IMG/VR virus record: IMGVR_UViG_3300035661_001697
Location: 1-64,000 of that record
Length of the DNA stretch: 64,000 nucleotides
Direction: 5' to 3' (one strand)
From: a virus
Under the pieces are notes generated by a model. It had not been told where the DNA came from. It ran no database searches and worked only from the letters and a program-made list of their open reading frames with translations. Positions 16,930 to 26,086 of the stretch are shown here, in pieces (position 1 is the stretch's first letter; every line of letters begins with the position of its first letter). Both the position numbers and the translations under genes were made by a program.

Positions 16930-17094
16930 ATGTTAAGTGAACAAATTCGTAGAATTCTTTATATGTACCTTGATGAAAAGGAACAAAAAAAACCTCGTAA
17001 ATATAGTAAGTCATATTGTGAATCTACTTCATGTAAAGATATGGGGTTCACTCAGAAGGCATCTTGCCGACCTTACAAAAATTGTTACAAATAA
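16930..17094 (+). CDS. Small Cys-rich tagged protein, 54 aa
   Basis: Starts MLSEQIRRILYMYLDEKEQKK, a tag-like amphipathic helix, followed by a compact Cys-rich end: SYCESTSCKDMGFTQK and SCRPYKNCYK (five cysteines in 27 residues). The C-terminal module is the sort seen at the ends of short proteins in large phages. Likely a metal-binding or disulfide-stabilised structural piece; unproven. Confidence 0.65.
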   Translation: MLSEQIRRILYMYLDEKEQKKPRKYSKSYCESTSCKDMGFTQKASCRPYKNCYK

Positions 17095-17140
17095 TTTTCT
17101 TTTTGATATTTTTTTCCTATAATTATTTAAAAGGAAAATT

Positions 17141-17980
17141 ATGCTATCATACATTGGAGGTAAAAGTAAAATTGGAAAGTGGATTGTCCCTTTCTATGAT
17201 AAAGATATGGAGACTTATGTTGAGGCTTTTAGCGGAATGTTTTGGTGTTTCTTTAACATGGACTTAAAACAATTTCCCAACCTAAAGAAAGTTGTTTACA
17301 ACGACTTTAATCCGTTAAATTATAACCTATTTAAGTGTATTCAAAACCCAACGGAGTTATTGAAGGTAATCAACTCAATTGATTGTCAACAATTTGGTGA
17401 AGAAATCACACCACCATTATATAAAGAACAATTTATCAGGTTCCAAGCTGAAATATTTGCTGAAGGTTTCAGCGTAGAACCTGGCGATTACGAAGTTGCT
17501 GCAAAATACGTTTATGTTTTAACCCAAGTGTTCAGTGGGTCAAAACCTGAAACAAGTTCATTTATTGACCTTAAAGGTAAGTACAAATCAAAATATTTAA
17601 CATTTAGAGACAAACTATCAAAACCGGATTGGATAGAACATTTCTTAAAGATAACTCACGTTGAGAATATGGATTTTGCTGACGTACTTGCAAAGTATGA
17701 CTCACCAACAACATACATCTATTTGGACCCACCTTACTGGAAAACGGAAAATTATTACAATAACCATGACTTTGACAGAGAAGACCATGAAAGACTTGCA
17801 AATGTTTTACATGGTATTCAAGGTAAATTCAGTTTATCTTATTACGATTTTGAGTTATTACATGAATGGTTTCCTGAAACACAATACAGATGGGAAAAAA
17901 AATTATTTGCAAAAGCTGCCGCGGCTAAAAAAGGTAAGACCCAAAACATGGGGGAAGAACTTTTAATTATGAATTATTAA
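17141..17980 (+). CDS. dam: DNA adenine N6-methyltransferase, D12 (Dam) class
   Basis: 279 residues. The N-terminal YIGGKSKIGKWIVP plus YVEAFSGMFWCF give the AdoMet-binding part (F-x-G-x-F variant); TYIYLDPPYW supplies the catalytic DPPY motif near residue 194. The order and spacing match the class alpha D12 family. There is no restriction partner nearby, so it is a solitary modification enzyme, probably protecting phage DNA from host restriction or marking it for replication or packaging. Confidence 0.9.
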   Translation: MLSYIGGKSKIGKWIVPFYDKDMETYVEAFSGMFWCFFNMDLKQFPNLKKVVYNDFNPLNYNLFKCIQNPTELLKVINSIDCQQFGEEITPPLYKEQFIRFQAEIFAEGFSVEPGDYEVAAKYVYVLTQVFSGSKPETSSFIDLKGKYKSKYLTFRDKLSKPDWIEHFLKITHVENMDFADVLAKYDSPTTYIYLDPPYWKTENYYNNHDFDREDHERLANVLHGIQGKFSLSYYDFELLHEWFPETQYRWEKKLFAKAAAAKKGKTQNMGEELLIMNY

Positions 17981-18000
17981 AATATTTAATACATATAATA

Positions 18001-18008
18001 TATTTATA
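18001..18008 (+). promoter_or_regulatory. Class 2 box TATTTATA
   Basis: TATTTATA 17 nt before the start at 18026, just after the methylase gene. Confidence 0.5.
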
Positions 18009-18025
18009 GTAATAAAATAACATAA

Positions 18026-19345
18026 ATGAAATTTACTTCGATATTAAAAAAAGTCATTTTAGAAGATTCAAGATTTGAGTTATTATCTGATGCACTTACT
18101 AAACCATTTAAAAATAAAGATGGTAAACCCGTAAAGGCTCAACTAACTAAAAACGAGTTTAATGCATTAGTTGCCGCTGACCCAACAACAAGGTTAAATG
18201 ATGTAGACTTAAACAATGCCAAACCAAACGATTTAAGTAAGGTTAAAGCCGGTAAATATGTCCAATGGTTAATTAAACAATATCTAAAAGTACCTACAGA
18301 AATTCAACCTGGTGAAAATGGTTATGACCGTGAATTAGCACAAGTAAAAGGTACATTTATTGAAGATTTATATAAAGTTAAAGAAGACCTTCTTAAATAC
18401 GAAAAGTTTAAAGGAAGACTTAGTCAAGACATGAGGGATATTAATAAATTAACTACCGACTCATTATATGATGCAGTTAAAGATTTTGATTTAACTTTAG
18501 CGACAACCACAAAATCAGAAAGAAAAACTTCGTCTGTTCACCCTGGAGCAAAATTAGCATTTGATGGTCCAACGTGGAAAGTAATTGAAATTGAAAACAA
18601 AGGGGCTATTGGAAAAGAAGCCGCTTGTTTTTACGGTGGTAATAACAAAGAGACAAGATGGTGTACATCAACACCTGGCACTGACCAATGGTTCAATAGA
18701 TATATTAAAGATGGTTCTTTATACGTTGTTTACAAACAAAACGATACTGATGTTTCACCTGAAACAGGATTACCAAAAGAAAGATACCAGTTTCACTTTC
18801 AGTCAAATCAATTTATGGATAAGGATGACCGTCAACAAGATTTGGTTAAATTATTGAACGGACCAATGAGTGAGTTAAAAGATTTTTTCAAACCTGAATT
18901 TGCTAAAGGTTTAACAGTAAATGGTGAAAAATTAGTTATTGATAGTTTTAGTACTGGAGTGATTGGAAAATTTATTGGATTATATGGGTTAGAAGATTTA
19001 ATTGGTAGTTTACCTGACACATTAAAAGAGTTCCAAATTCAAAATAAAGATAAAAATAATGTGACTATCCAAATTCCTAATGAAATTGGAAGATTTAAAG
19101 ATTTGACAATGATATTATTTGATAATTGTATTGAAAATGTTCCTGAATCAATTTGTGATTTACCTAAATTAAGGTTTTTAGCGTTACTTAACAACGAAAA
19201 ACTAACACAAATTCCTGAATGTATTGTAAATTTACCTAGTTTATATTTTTTAAATCTTAAGGGTAGTACAAACGTACAAGTACCTGAAGTAATAAAAAAT
19301 AGAGGAACTGATATGGGTGGAGGAATGTGGGACCTTCAAGATTAA
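18026..19345 (+). CDS. WCTS-motif protein with C-terminal leucine-rich repeats
   Basis: 439 residues. N-terminus MKFTSILKKVILED is tag-like. Residues about 30-150 are helical. A central domain contains the motif T-R-W-C-T-S (about 208-213) followed by WFNRYIKDGSLYVVYKQN. The C-terminal third has at least three leucine-rich repeats (LTMILFDNCIENVPESICDLP, LRFLALLNNEKLTQIPECI, LYFLNLKGSTNVQVP). The W-C-T-S block and its F-x-x-Y-x-x-(D/E)-G-x-L-(Y/F) follow-up recur in the gene at 23453, so it is a shared domain. Function unknown; LRRs suggest a binding role. Confidence 0.7.
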   Translation: MKFTSILKKVILEDSRFELLSDALTKPFKNKDGKPVKAQLTKNEFNALVAADPTTRLNDVDLNNAKPNDLSKVKAGKYVQWLIKQYLKVPTEIQPGENGYDRELAQVKGTFIEDLYKVKEDLLKYEKFKGRLSQDMRDINKLTTDSLYDAVKDFDLTLATTTKSERKTSSVHPGAKLAFDGPTWKVIEIENKGAIGKEAACFYGGNNKETRWCTSTPGTDQWFNRYIKDGSLYVVYKQNDTDVSPETGLPKERYQFHFQSNQFMDKDDRQQDLVKLLNGPMSELKDFFKPEFAKGLTVNGEKLVIDSFSTGVIGKFIGLYGLEDLIGSLPDTLKEFQIQNKDKNNVTIQIPNEIGRFKDLTMILFDNCIENVPESICDLPKLRFLALLNNEKLTQIPECIVNLPSLYFLNLKGSTNVQVPEVIKNRGTDMGGGMWDLQD

Positions 19346-19370
19346 TTATTGTACCTTTAAACCTTATATA

Positions 19371-19658
19371 ATGAATGTTGATGTTGAAATATACTTAAAT
19401 GGTGTTATTAAATTTTTTAAAAGTAACCCCAAAGACCTTTTTACTCTAATTCCTGAAGGAAAAGAACTTGATTTTTATGATAAAATTAGGGAGGTATCAC
19501 TCATTAATCTTGATAAAGGTGATGATGTATCTTTAACTCAAAAACAAATTCTTGAAATCTGTTTAATATTAAACGGTAAAGACCCAAATACACCTAAAAT
19601 TAAACCCGCCGATAATTATATTTTTGAAACAAAATTTGGGACAATTTTTTTAAATTAA
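19371..19658 (+). CDS. Unknown protein, 95 aa
   Basis: ATG 19371 is preferred over an ATG at 19317 inside the previous gene. Helical, with the motif V-S-L-T-Q-K-Q-I-L-E-I and a C-terminal strand FETKFGTIFLN. Likely conserved among related phages by its compact look, but no function is known. Confidence 0.6.
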   Translation: MNVDVEIYLNGVIKFFKSNPKDLFTLIPEGKELDFYDKIREVSLINLDKGDDVSLTQKQILEICLILNGKDPNTPKIKPADNYIFETKFGTIFLN

Positions 19659-19693
19659 TTAGTATAAATAACTTTACCATTTTTTTTATATTA

Positions 19694-19724
19694 TTTGATT
19701 ATTACAAGCAATTTATTATCTTTG
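19694..19724 (+). promoter_or_regulatory. Class 1 promoter TTTG-N19-TATCTTTG
   Basis: TTTG at 19694-19697 and TATCTTTG at 19717-19724, 19 nt apart: a consensus Bacteroidota promoter. The start codon at 19729 is only 4 nt past the -7 box, predicting a leaderless mRNA. Confidence 0.85.
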
Positions 19725-19728
19725 TAAT

Positions 19729-21405
19729 ATGAGAGAGGTGTTATTTAAAAAAGAGTTTGTGAAGTATGAAACTATTGAACACGAACTATTCAGTCCATAT
19801 AAGGTAGAACAAACTGATACTGTATCCTCCATTTTTGGTAGTGATAATTTTATTTTATCTCCACCAACAAAAAAACATCCATTATTTATAAAAAAACAAA
19901 TTTATGTAACAGAAGAAGAATTTGTCGATAAATTTGCTAATCAAATGTATTCAGTTAAAAGAGACAATACTACTATAGTTGTTGAGAAGTATGACGACAA
20001 GGTTGCTATTAAATTTTTTACAAGTCATAAAAGTAGAAGACCTGGAGTTGTATGGTTTAAGACTGTAAAAAATGTTGAGTTTATTAGTGTAAACTTAAAA
20101 ACTGGTGATGTCTATAATGGGTCCATTCTTGGGTATAATTTAAAAAAAAATGCAATCAAGTTTATTAGAAGAAATATGTTTTGTAGTAGTCCTTTGAGTT
20201 CATTGGTTGCAAAAATTAAAAATAACATTGACATCATTTCAAATAATAAATTAGACTCCAATTTTATTCAGGAAATGTTAAAAATATTTACTGAAACAAT
20301 CGACAACTTTAATAGTTTTGATAATTTAACGTCTAGCCAAAAGTTATTTAAATTTTATTTAAATAAACGTGGAGTAAAGTTTCCAAATAATTTTTACGTT
20401 TATAAAGGTTATTGGGTTGGTAAAGAAATTAAAAAATCCGTTAAAAAGAATGATAATCGAATGGTTGATGCGTTTATGAGTTTACATCAGTTATATGGTA
20501 AACAAATTAAGAAAGCGTTACACAACTGTGAAAATTTAAACATTGACATACTTAAATGGGCTTATGATACTTTTGATTCTGAATGGGTTAATCAAGACTA
20601 TAAATTAATCTTGGGATGTTTAAATTTTAATACTTCATCTTATCCTCCACTAAATGAAAACTTTAATCAACATATTACAACCCAAGAATTAAGACGAGTT
20701 TTTAATTTATTCAAACAAGTTATTATTGATGGTACATTGGACTATTATACATTCTTTGACCACATAAGATTTTATTGTGATTTAAAATTGTATGAACCAA
20801 ATATTAAATGGATTTCATCTGACGATAATAAAAATAAATTCAGAGAGGAACACTTGGATTGGGCAGATAAAATACAATCATACAAGGAAGGTACTTACTA
20901 TCGAGAGTACCCAAAATATAGTTATGAATTTATATCTGAACCAATTGAAGATAATGAAGATATTTATTATCCACAGTTATTAGATAATAGTGCGAATTAT
21001 AATGAAGAAAGTTATGTTCAATCTAATTGTGTTAAAACTTATGTTAATTATTGTGACTCAATTATTATTTCTTTACGTAGGGGTGGTGATAATTCAAATG
21101 ATAGGGCGACCATCCAATATAAATTAACTAAAAATTTAACAAATAAAAGTATTTCTATTAATAGAGTTCAAACATTAGGTAGATTTAATAAACAATTATC
21201 GGAAAAATGGAATAATGTTTTATTTAAATTAGACCAACGTATGTTATATTATATACAGAATGAAAAATTTGATACAGTTAAACTTAAAACAGTTTATAAA
21301 TCCGGATTAGAACTTGAATCTAATTCCATTTGGGAAAATAATGGTTATTTGACATGGGAAAACTTAATAAATAAAAAATGCGAATCAAACCTGAATTTAT
21401 TTTAA
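19729..21405 (+). CDS. PcfJ-like domain protein
   Basis: 558 residues. The C-terminal region has SNCVKTYVNYCDSIIISLRR (about 430-450) followed by ATIQYKL and a V-Q-x-L-G-R-F-N segment; this matches the PcfJ-like pattern (H/N-C-V-x-x-Y, then R, T-I-E, and Q-x-x-G-x-x-N). PcfJ-like proteins occur on plasmids and phages and have no settled function. The rest is helical, with no recognised motif. The start is fixed by the promoter directly upstream: the next Met is about 70 residues in. Confidence 0.7.
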   Translation: MREVLFKKEFVKYETIEHELFSPYKVEQTDTVSSIFGSDNFILSPPTKKHPLFIKKQIYVTEEEFVDKFANQMYSVKRDNTTIVVEKYDDKVAIKFFTSHKSRRPGVVWFKTVKNVEFISVNLKTGDVYNGSILGYNLKKNAIKFIRRNMFCSSPLSSLVAKIKNNIDIISNNKLDSNFIQEMLKIFTETIDNFNSFDNLTSSQKLFKFYLNKRGVKFPNNFYVYKGYWVGKEIKKSVKKNDNRMVDAFMSLHQLYGKQIKKALHNCENLNIDILKWAYDTFDSEWVNQDYKLILGCLNFNTSSYPPLNENFNQHITTQELRRVFNLFKQVIIDGTLDYYTFFDHIRFYCDLKLYEPNIKWISSDDNKNKFREEHLDWADKIQSYKEGTYYREYPKYSYEFISEPIEDNEDIYYPQLLDNSANYNEESYVQSNCVKTYVNYCDSIIISLRRGGDNSNDRATIQYKLTKNLTNKSISINRVQTLGRFNKQLSEKWNNVLFKLDQRMLYYIQNEKFDTVKLKTVYKSGLELESNSIWENNGYLTWENLINKKCESNLNLF

Positions 21406-21701
21406 AATTTGAAAAAGATGGTATTTTTTCTACTATGGAGATTGTTGTGCCAAAAAAATTTGATAATTTTTTAAAACAAAGTTCATTATTATTAGTTTTT
21501 AGTGAAACTTATTTAGATTTTGATAATGGGGAAATATGTTATAAATCTAAAATTTATTCTAGTAAACAACCTTTTTATTTATATTTATTAATGAATAAAG
21601 ATAATGATACCTTAGTCATATATTTTAAACAGGAACAATTAAACGAGTTAACTATGTTCATTCAACAATTGTTAAAAACATTTAAAAAAAAAATAGATTA
21701 A
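21378..21701 (+). CDS. Unknown protein, 107 aa
   Basis: Overlaps the PcfJ-like gene by 28 nt. Alternating strands and a C-terminal helix (LNELTMFIQQLLKTFKKK). No motif recognised; co-transcribed with the thioredoxin gene 10 nt downstream. Confidence 0.6.
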   Translation: MRIKPEFILKFEKDGIFSTMEIVVPKKFDNFLKQSSLLLVFSETYLDFDNGEICYKSKIYSSKQPFYLYLLMNKDNDTLVIYFKQEQLNELTMFIQQLLKTFKKKID

Positions 21702-21711
21702 AATAAAACTT

Positions 21712-22029
21712 ATGGAAATTACAAGTGTAGAATTAGAACAAAAAATTAAGAATGGTGAAAAAGTATTGGTTGATTTTTTTACAAATTGGTGTGCACCTTG
21801 TAAAGTTATGAAACCTATGTTTGAAGAAGCTTCAAAAAAACTTATAGATGAAAATTCTGATATTAAACTCTACACTATGAATATAGAGAAAAATACTGAT
21901 TACGCTATTGATGTACTGAAAATTAAAAATGTCCCAACTATTAAAGGATTTTTTGGAGGTAAGGAAGTTTACCACAGTACGGGAATACTTAAAACAGAGC
22001 AAATAATTCAAGTTGCAAAAAAATTATAA
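21712..22029 (+). CDS. trxA: Thioredoxin
   Basis: 105 residues, standard length. Active site W-C-A-P-C-K (about residues 23-28; the usual proline/glycine pair is A-P here), the cis-Pro segment VPTIKGFFGG and a C-terminal helix. It reduces disulfides, for example in a ribonucleotide reductase or as a polymerase processivity partner. Glutaredoxin follows one base later. Confidence 0.92.
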   Translation: MEITSVELEQKIKNGEKVLVDFFTNWCAPCKVMKPMFEEASKKLIDENSDIKLYTMNIEKNTDYAIDVLKIKNVPTIKGFFGGKEVYHSTGILKTEQIIQVAKKL

Positions 22030-22030
22030 T

Positions 22031-22330
22031 ATGGAAAGTTTAAGTATTGTTGTTTATACTATGAAGGGATGTCCTTTTTGTACTGACTTTAAAGAAATAT
22101 TAACTAATGAGGGAATTGAATTTTTTGACCGAGATATTGAAGAGTATAAGGATGAATATGATATTTTTGTTGAGGTAACAGAAAATGATATGATACCGGC
22201 AATGTTAATTATTGAGGGAGATAATAAAAAACATAAATCTTTTTTATATGCGCCAGAAAGAAATTATAACGAATTAACTGAGGCGGTCACCATCATACAA
22301 GGACACCAAAAAAAACTTGGTTTAATTTAA
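22031..22330 (+). CDS. Glutaredoxin
   Basis: 99 residues from ATG 22031. Active site C-P-F-C in YTMKGCPFCTDF near residue 10, a cis-Pro-like DMIPAMLI and a modified C-terminus. The glutathione-binding residues are partly unusual, so substrate use is uncertain. With thioredoxin it forms a redox pair, often tied to nucleotide reduction in phages. Its 3' end overlaps the convergent gene by 4 nt. Confidence 0.85.
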   Translation: MESLSIVVYTMKGCPFCTDFKEILTNEGIEFFDRDIEEYKDEYDIFVEVTENDMIPAMLIIEGDNKKHKSFLYAPERNYNELTEAVTIIQGHQKKLGLI

Positions 22331-23088
22331 AAAATTACAAAATCTTTTACTTTATTTTTAAGAAAATCATATTCTTGAAGTGGGTTGGTTAATTCAACAG
22401 ACCAATCTGTTTTTTTCATTTCTGTTTCTAACCAAGACATATCAAAATCAAATACATCTAATATTGCCGACGTTAATGTTTCATCCTCTTTTTGGTTGGA
22501 GTTCTTAACTGAGAACTTGTTATCACCAAATTCGTCTTTTTTCACTGATATTTTAAATGTTAAAGTTGAATATGGATAATCATGTGGAATGTTATATAAA
22601 ATATGTTTACCATAATAATACATTAGTCTTCCTTGCTTTAATGAATAACCATGAGGAAACTCAGAACAAAATATTAAATTGTTATCTTCCAAAATTGGTT
22701 TTACATGAAAAGTATAGTCGTAAGATTTAGTATTATCTGTCAAATATTCATTACATTGGTTTTTATGATATGAACAATTACTTGAGTTGTTATGATATGA
22801 AAAAGTTATTTCATCGGATGGGGTTAATTTTGAATTATAATCAATCAAATCAATCGTATGGGTCAATTTTAAGTCAAATAGTTGTTCTTTAAACTTTAAT
22901 GTAAATTCATCTTTTATTTTTGCGATGTCTAAAGTTTCTTCATACGTTGTTTTACCTTTAATAACATAAAAGTTCATACAATCAACAACTTGTATAATAC
23001 TTTCCTCGTCCTTTGGAATTTTATTTAAAATATAATCCGCTAATAAATTAACTATTGATAGTTTACTTGTTGGTGATTTTAATATCAT
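22327..23088 (-). CDS. Unknown protein, 253 aa
   Basis: Begins MILKSPTSKLSIVNLLADYI; residues 1-60 loosely recall the N-terminus of AdoMet synthetases (helix, then VVDCMNFYVIKGKT), but the catalytic motifs are not evident and the rest differs. It has a Cys/His-containing middle part (NNSSNCSYHKNQC) and a beta-rich C-terminal half. Function unknown. Confidence 0.6.
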   Translation of the reverse strand: MILKSPTSKLSIVNLLADYILNKIPKDEESIIQVVDCMNFYVIKGKTTYEETLDIAKIKDEFTLKFKEQLFDLKLTHTIDLIDYNSKLTPSDEITFSYHNNSSNCSYHKNQCNEYLTDNTKSYDYTFHVKPILEDNNLIFCSEFPHGYSLKQGRLMYYYGKHILYNIPHDYPYSTLTFKISVKKDEFGDNKFSVKNSNQKEDETLTSAILDVFDFDMSWLETEMKKTDWSVELTNPLQEYDFLKNKVKDFVIF

Positions 23089-23145
23089 TGGTTTTTATTT
23101 GAATAAATTTAATTTTGTTTAATTATAAACAATTTAATTCATAAA

Positions 23146-23169
23146 AAAGGACAATTTTCATTGTCCTTT
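23146..23169 (-). terminator. Rho-independent terminator (minus strand)
   Basis: Stem AAAGGACAAT / ATTGTCCTTT with a 4-nt loop, followed on the minus strand by a T run. Terminates the small gene at 23195-23356. Confidence 0.75.
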
Positions 23170-23194
23170 ATTTAATTTTTTAAAATATGTTAAA

Positions 23195-23356
23195 TTACTT
23201 ATTCGTTTTGTTAACGTTGTAGTACTTCTCAACGGTTTTTTTAATCGCCGATTTAACACTTTCGTTTGTTTGTTGTTTTTGAGCAGCAGCCTGTTGAACC
23301 TGTTGAGGTGAAGGCTGTTGTGATTGGTTTCCGTTATTTTTGCATCCGCATCCCAT
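23195..23356 (-). CDS. Small Cys- and Gln-rich protein, 53 aa
   Basis: Starts MGCGCKNNGNQSQQPSPQQV, continues with an Ala/Gln stretch and ends in a basic helix IKKTVEKYYNVNKTNK. The MGCGCK start might bind metal or be lipid modified; neither is proven. It is a monocistronic unit with its own terminator, which supports it as a real gene despite its size. Confidence 0.65.
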   Translation of the reverse strand: MGCGCKNNGNQSQQPSPQQVQQAAAQKQQTNESVKSAIKKTVEKYYNVNKTNK

Positions 23357-23452
23357 GGTGTTGTATTTTAGTTAGTTTATTTGTTTACTGATAATAAATA
23401 CTATCTTTATGGAAATATAAGAGTAAAAGAATATTTATCAATTAAAGATATA

Positions 23453-25225
23453 ATGGATTTTTTAAAATTAATACAAGAAGGACGAGTTGACGACTTTAAG
23501 GCCAAGTACTCACAAAAGTTTGGCACTGATAATGCAAATAAAATTATTGTGGCGGTACCACAGAAATATTTGGATTGGGCAGGTAAACATTTAGATATGG
23601 TTAATTTTGAGGAAAACCTTTCAAAGGTTGCTCAAGCACTACAAAAGTTTGAAAAAATATCAAGTAATCTTCCAATCACTGATTTATTTCAATATAAAAA
23701 TATAGGACAATTGTTATCCGCATTATCGGAATATTATAACCGACAAAGACGAGTTGTTAATAAAGTTGAAGGTGGCAATGTTGTTTATGATGACGGTAGA
23801 TACTTCGTTGTTAATCCATTAACACATGATTCGTCTTGTTATTATGGTAAGGGTACTAAATGGTGTACAAGTGCAGATACTGACCATCAGTTTAAAAAAT
23901 ATAATGAAGACGGTAAGTTATTTTACATCTTAGATAAGAATGCAACAACTAATGACAAGTTTTATAAAGTTGCTCTTCTTCAAAAATTTGATGGAGACAG
24001 AACATATTATGATGCTTTGGATGAAACCGTAAAAAATGGTTGGATTTTAAATACCAACAAATTAAATCAGATATTATCATCGGTTGATGAATACATTAAA
24101 TTGGAATACCCTGAACAGGTTAAAATATATACTGATAAGGAGTTGGCAAAAAAAGAAAAACAACGACTTGCTAATTTAAGAATTCAACAAATATTAAAAG
24201 AAAGACAAGACGAAGCTCAAGAGAGAAGGTTGGATGGTGAGTGGACTTTAGATGACAATTGCCCTGAGATTGGATTAAAGGCTCATGCTCTACTTATTAA
24301 TTTGTCTGAAAATTTTGATGTAGATATAATAACCAATCAAGACATAGGTGAAATTGCAAGAATTCAAAATGAGATTGACAGACTTCAATTAGAATATGAT
24401 AATGATGAAGAGGTAAGAGGTGATTTACTGGATGAGATAAGTGAGTTGGAGGACGAGATAACAGAATTTGAAAACAAAATAGATGTTTATAATATAATCC
24501 CAACCGGAAGTTTTTATGCCACATCTCAGTTTGAGGTAATTGGAGTTCCTAACTTAGAAGACCGTACATATGCTGTTGGTGATGAAACTGAGATGCAGAG
24601 AAGTGCTTATGAATATGTTGACCAATTAATTGACGACATTGGATATCGAGGATTTAATCCTACATTTGCCAAAGAGTTTATTGATGAGAAAGCAATAATT
24701 TCATATGCTGAGGATTTATTTAACGATGATGTTTATAATAATACTGAAAATTATCTGGATATTTCAGAAAAAAATTTATCTGACGAACAAGAAGAAAAAA
24801 TTGGTATTTTAAATAGTAAAATAGAAAAATATAAAAGTTTAATTTCAAGTTTTGAAGATGAGATAGATAACGATGAAATGGAAAGTGAAAATAATGATGA
24901 AATTATAGAAAAAATTGATGAGTTAAATGATGAGATTACTGAAATGGAAACAGAAATTCAGGACGAAATAGAAAACCCTGAAGGTTCTTTCCCTGATGAC
25001 TTAATTGAAGATATAATTGAAAAACAACTTAAAGAAGTAAGATATGATGTTACTTCTTTCATGGATGAATGGGGACTTGATTGGGAAGAATATGTTGACA
25101 AAGACGAATTTATTAATGGAGTTGTAGATGCCGATGGTTATGGTCATACCTTGAATGGATACGATGGTACCGCAGAAGAAATAACAGTTTTAGGTGATTT
25201 ATATTATGTGATGAGAATTGATTAA
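23453..25225 (+). CDS. WCTS-motif protein with long acidic coiled coil
   Basis: 590 residues from ATG 23453 (MDFLKLIQEGRVDDFKAKY); an open extension to 23381 lacks an ATG and crosses a promoter-like TATCTTTA. The domain around K-W-C-T-S (about 134-138) with HQFKKYNEDGKLFYI parallels the gene at 18026. Residues about 310-500 are acidic coiled coil. The last 60 residues form a small acidic domain ending in YYVMRID. The shared WCTS domain links the two genes; function unknown. Confidence 0.7.
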   Translation: MDFLKLIQEGRVDDFKAKYSQKFGTDNANKIIVAVPQKYLDWAGKHLDMVNFEENLSKVAQALQKFEKISSNLPITDLFQYKNIGQLLSALSEYYNRQRRVVNKVEGGNVVYDDGRYFVVNPLTHDSSCYYGKGTKWCTSADTDHQFKKYNEDGKLFYILDKNATTNDKFYKVALLQKFDGDRTYYDALDETVKNGWILNTNKLNQILSSVDEYIKLEYPEQVKIYTDKELAKKEKQRLANLRIQQILKERQDEAQERRLDGEWTLDDNCPEIGLKAHALLINLSENFDVDIITNQDIGEIARIQNEIDRLQLEYDNDEEVRGDLLDEISELEDEITEFENKIDVYNIIPTGSFYATSQFEVIGVPNLEDRTYAVGDETEMQRSAYEYVDQLIDDIGYRGFNPTFAKEFIDEKAIISYAEDLFNDDVYNNTENYLDISEKNLSDEQEEKIGILNSKIEKYKSLISSFEDEIDNDEMESENNDEIIEKIDELNDEITEMETEIQDEIENPEGSFPDDLIEDIIEKQLKEVRYDVTSFMDEWGLDWEEYVDKDEFINGVVDADGYGHTLNGYDGTAEEITVLGDLYYVMRID

Positions 25226-25239
25226 GATTTTTATTTAGT

Positions 25240-25247
25240 TATAATTG
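25240..25247 (+). promoter_or_regulatory. Class 1-like -7 box TATAATTG, 4 nt from ATG
   Basis: TATAATTG, one mismatch from TAnnTTTG, with ATTG 19 nt upstream (25217-25220). The ATG at 25252 is 4 nt past the box. Confidence 0.6.
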
Positions 25248-25251
25248 TTGT

Positions 25252-26031
25252 ATGGGAAGAAAAAAAAAATTGGAGTTTAAGTTAAACCCCGAGTGGATGT
25301 TGAAAGAACCTTTAGATTTTGAATACAACAAATATACTCTGTTAAATTACATTCAAAAATGTGAAGAAAGATTAAATAAGTTTGAAATTTATCCTGATTT
25401 TGTTGAGTTATCTTTGCACATGGCAAATATTCAATCATTATCTAATGAAAACATTTTACTTTTAACTAATAAAAAATTTAATTCATGTGATGATGAAATT
25501 GTGTTAAAAGATTTATATCCAAAAACCCCAAGAGAATTATCGGACGAAGAAAAAAATGAGTTAAATAAAACAATCTTGTATTCAAATGATAAATTATTTG
25601 ACACATTTAATACCGCCAAATCAATTTGGAATATTGTTTTTGATAGTATCGATGTTTCCGTAAAAAAAAATAAAAAAAATTTAGGTTCAGTTTATGGGTA
25701 TATTTTTTACTATAAAAAGTTAGAAAATAAAATTTATGTTTGGGAATATAAAATAAAAAAAGAACGGGACAGTAAAAATAACACTCAAACACAGATAACC
25801 AAAATATATGAAAATGAGGCGGATAGTACCACACTATTATCAATTATTGAGACTTATTCAAAATTCAATAAAACGGAGTATTATAAAGATTTCCCGGTTT
25901 TTGAAATAACTTGTGAACAAGATTTTCCAATAGAACAATCTATTGTTCCAATTATGAAAAGAAAAATAATGTCATATATTTTTCAAACATTTAACATTGA
26001 AAAATTAAAAATAATTGACAATAAAATATAA
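25252..26031 (+). CDS. Unknown protein, 259 aa
   Basis: Basic start MGRKKKLEFKLNPEWML, a helical N-terminal domain containing KTPRELSDEEKNELNK, then a strand-rich domain (VYGYIFYYKKLENKIYVWEYK) and a C-terminal helix. Probably leaderless given its promoter. No family recognised. Confidence 0.65.
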   Translation: MGRKKKLEFKLNPEWMLKEPLDFEYNKYTLLNYIQKCEERLNKFEIYPDFVELSLHMANIQSLSNENILLLTNKKFNSCDDEIVLKDLYPKTPRELSDEEKNELNKTILYSNDKLFDTFNTAKSIWNIVFDSIDVSVKKNKKNLGSVYGYIFYYKKLENKIYVWEYKIKKERDSKNNTQTQITKIYENEADSTTLLSIIETYSKFNKTEYYKDFPVFEITCEQDFPIEQSIVPIMKRKIMSYIFQTFNIEKLKIIDNKI

Positions 26032-26086
26032 ATAAATTATATTTTATCGTACGTTTTATTAATTCTAAAATAAAAAAAAATAATAT

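Noticed and set aside
22327-23088. AdoMet synthetase
   Set aside because: Only the first about 60 residues show a loose resemblance and the catalytic motifs are absent.
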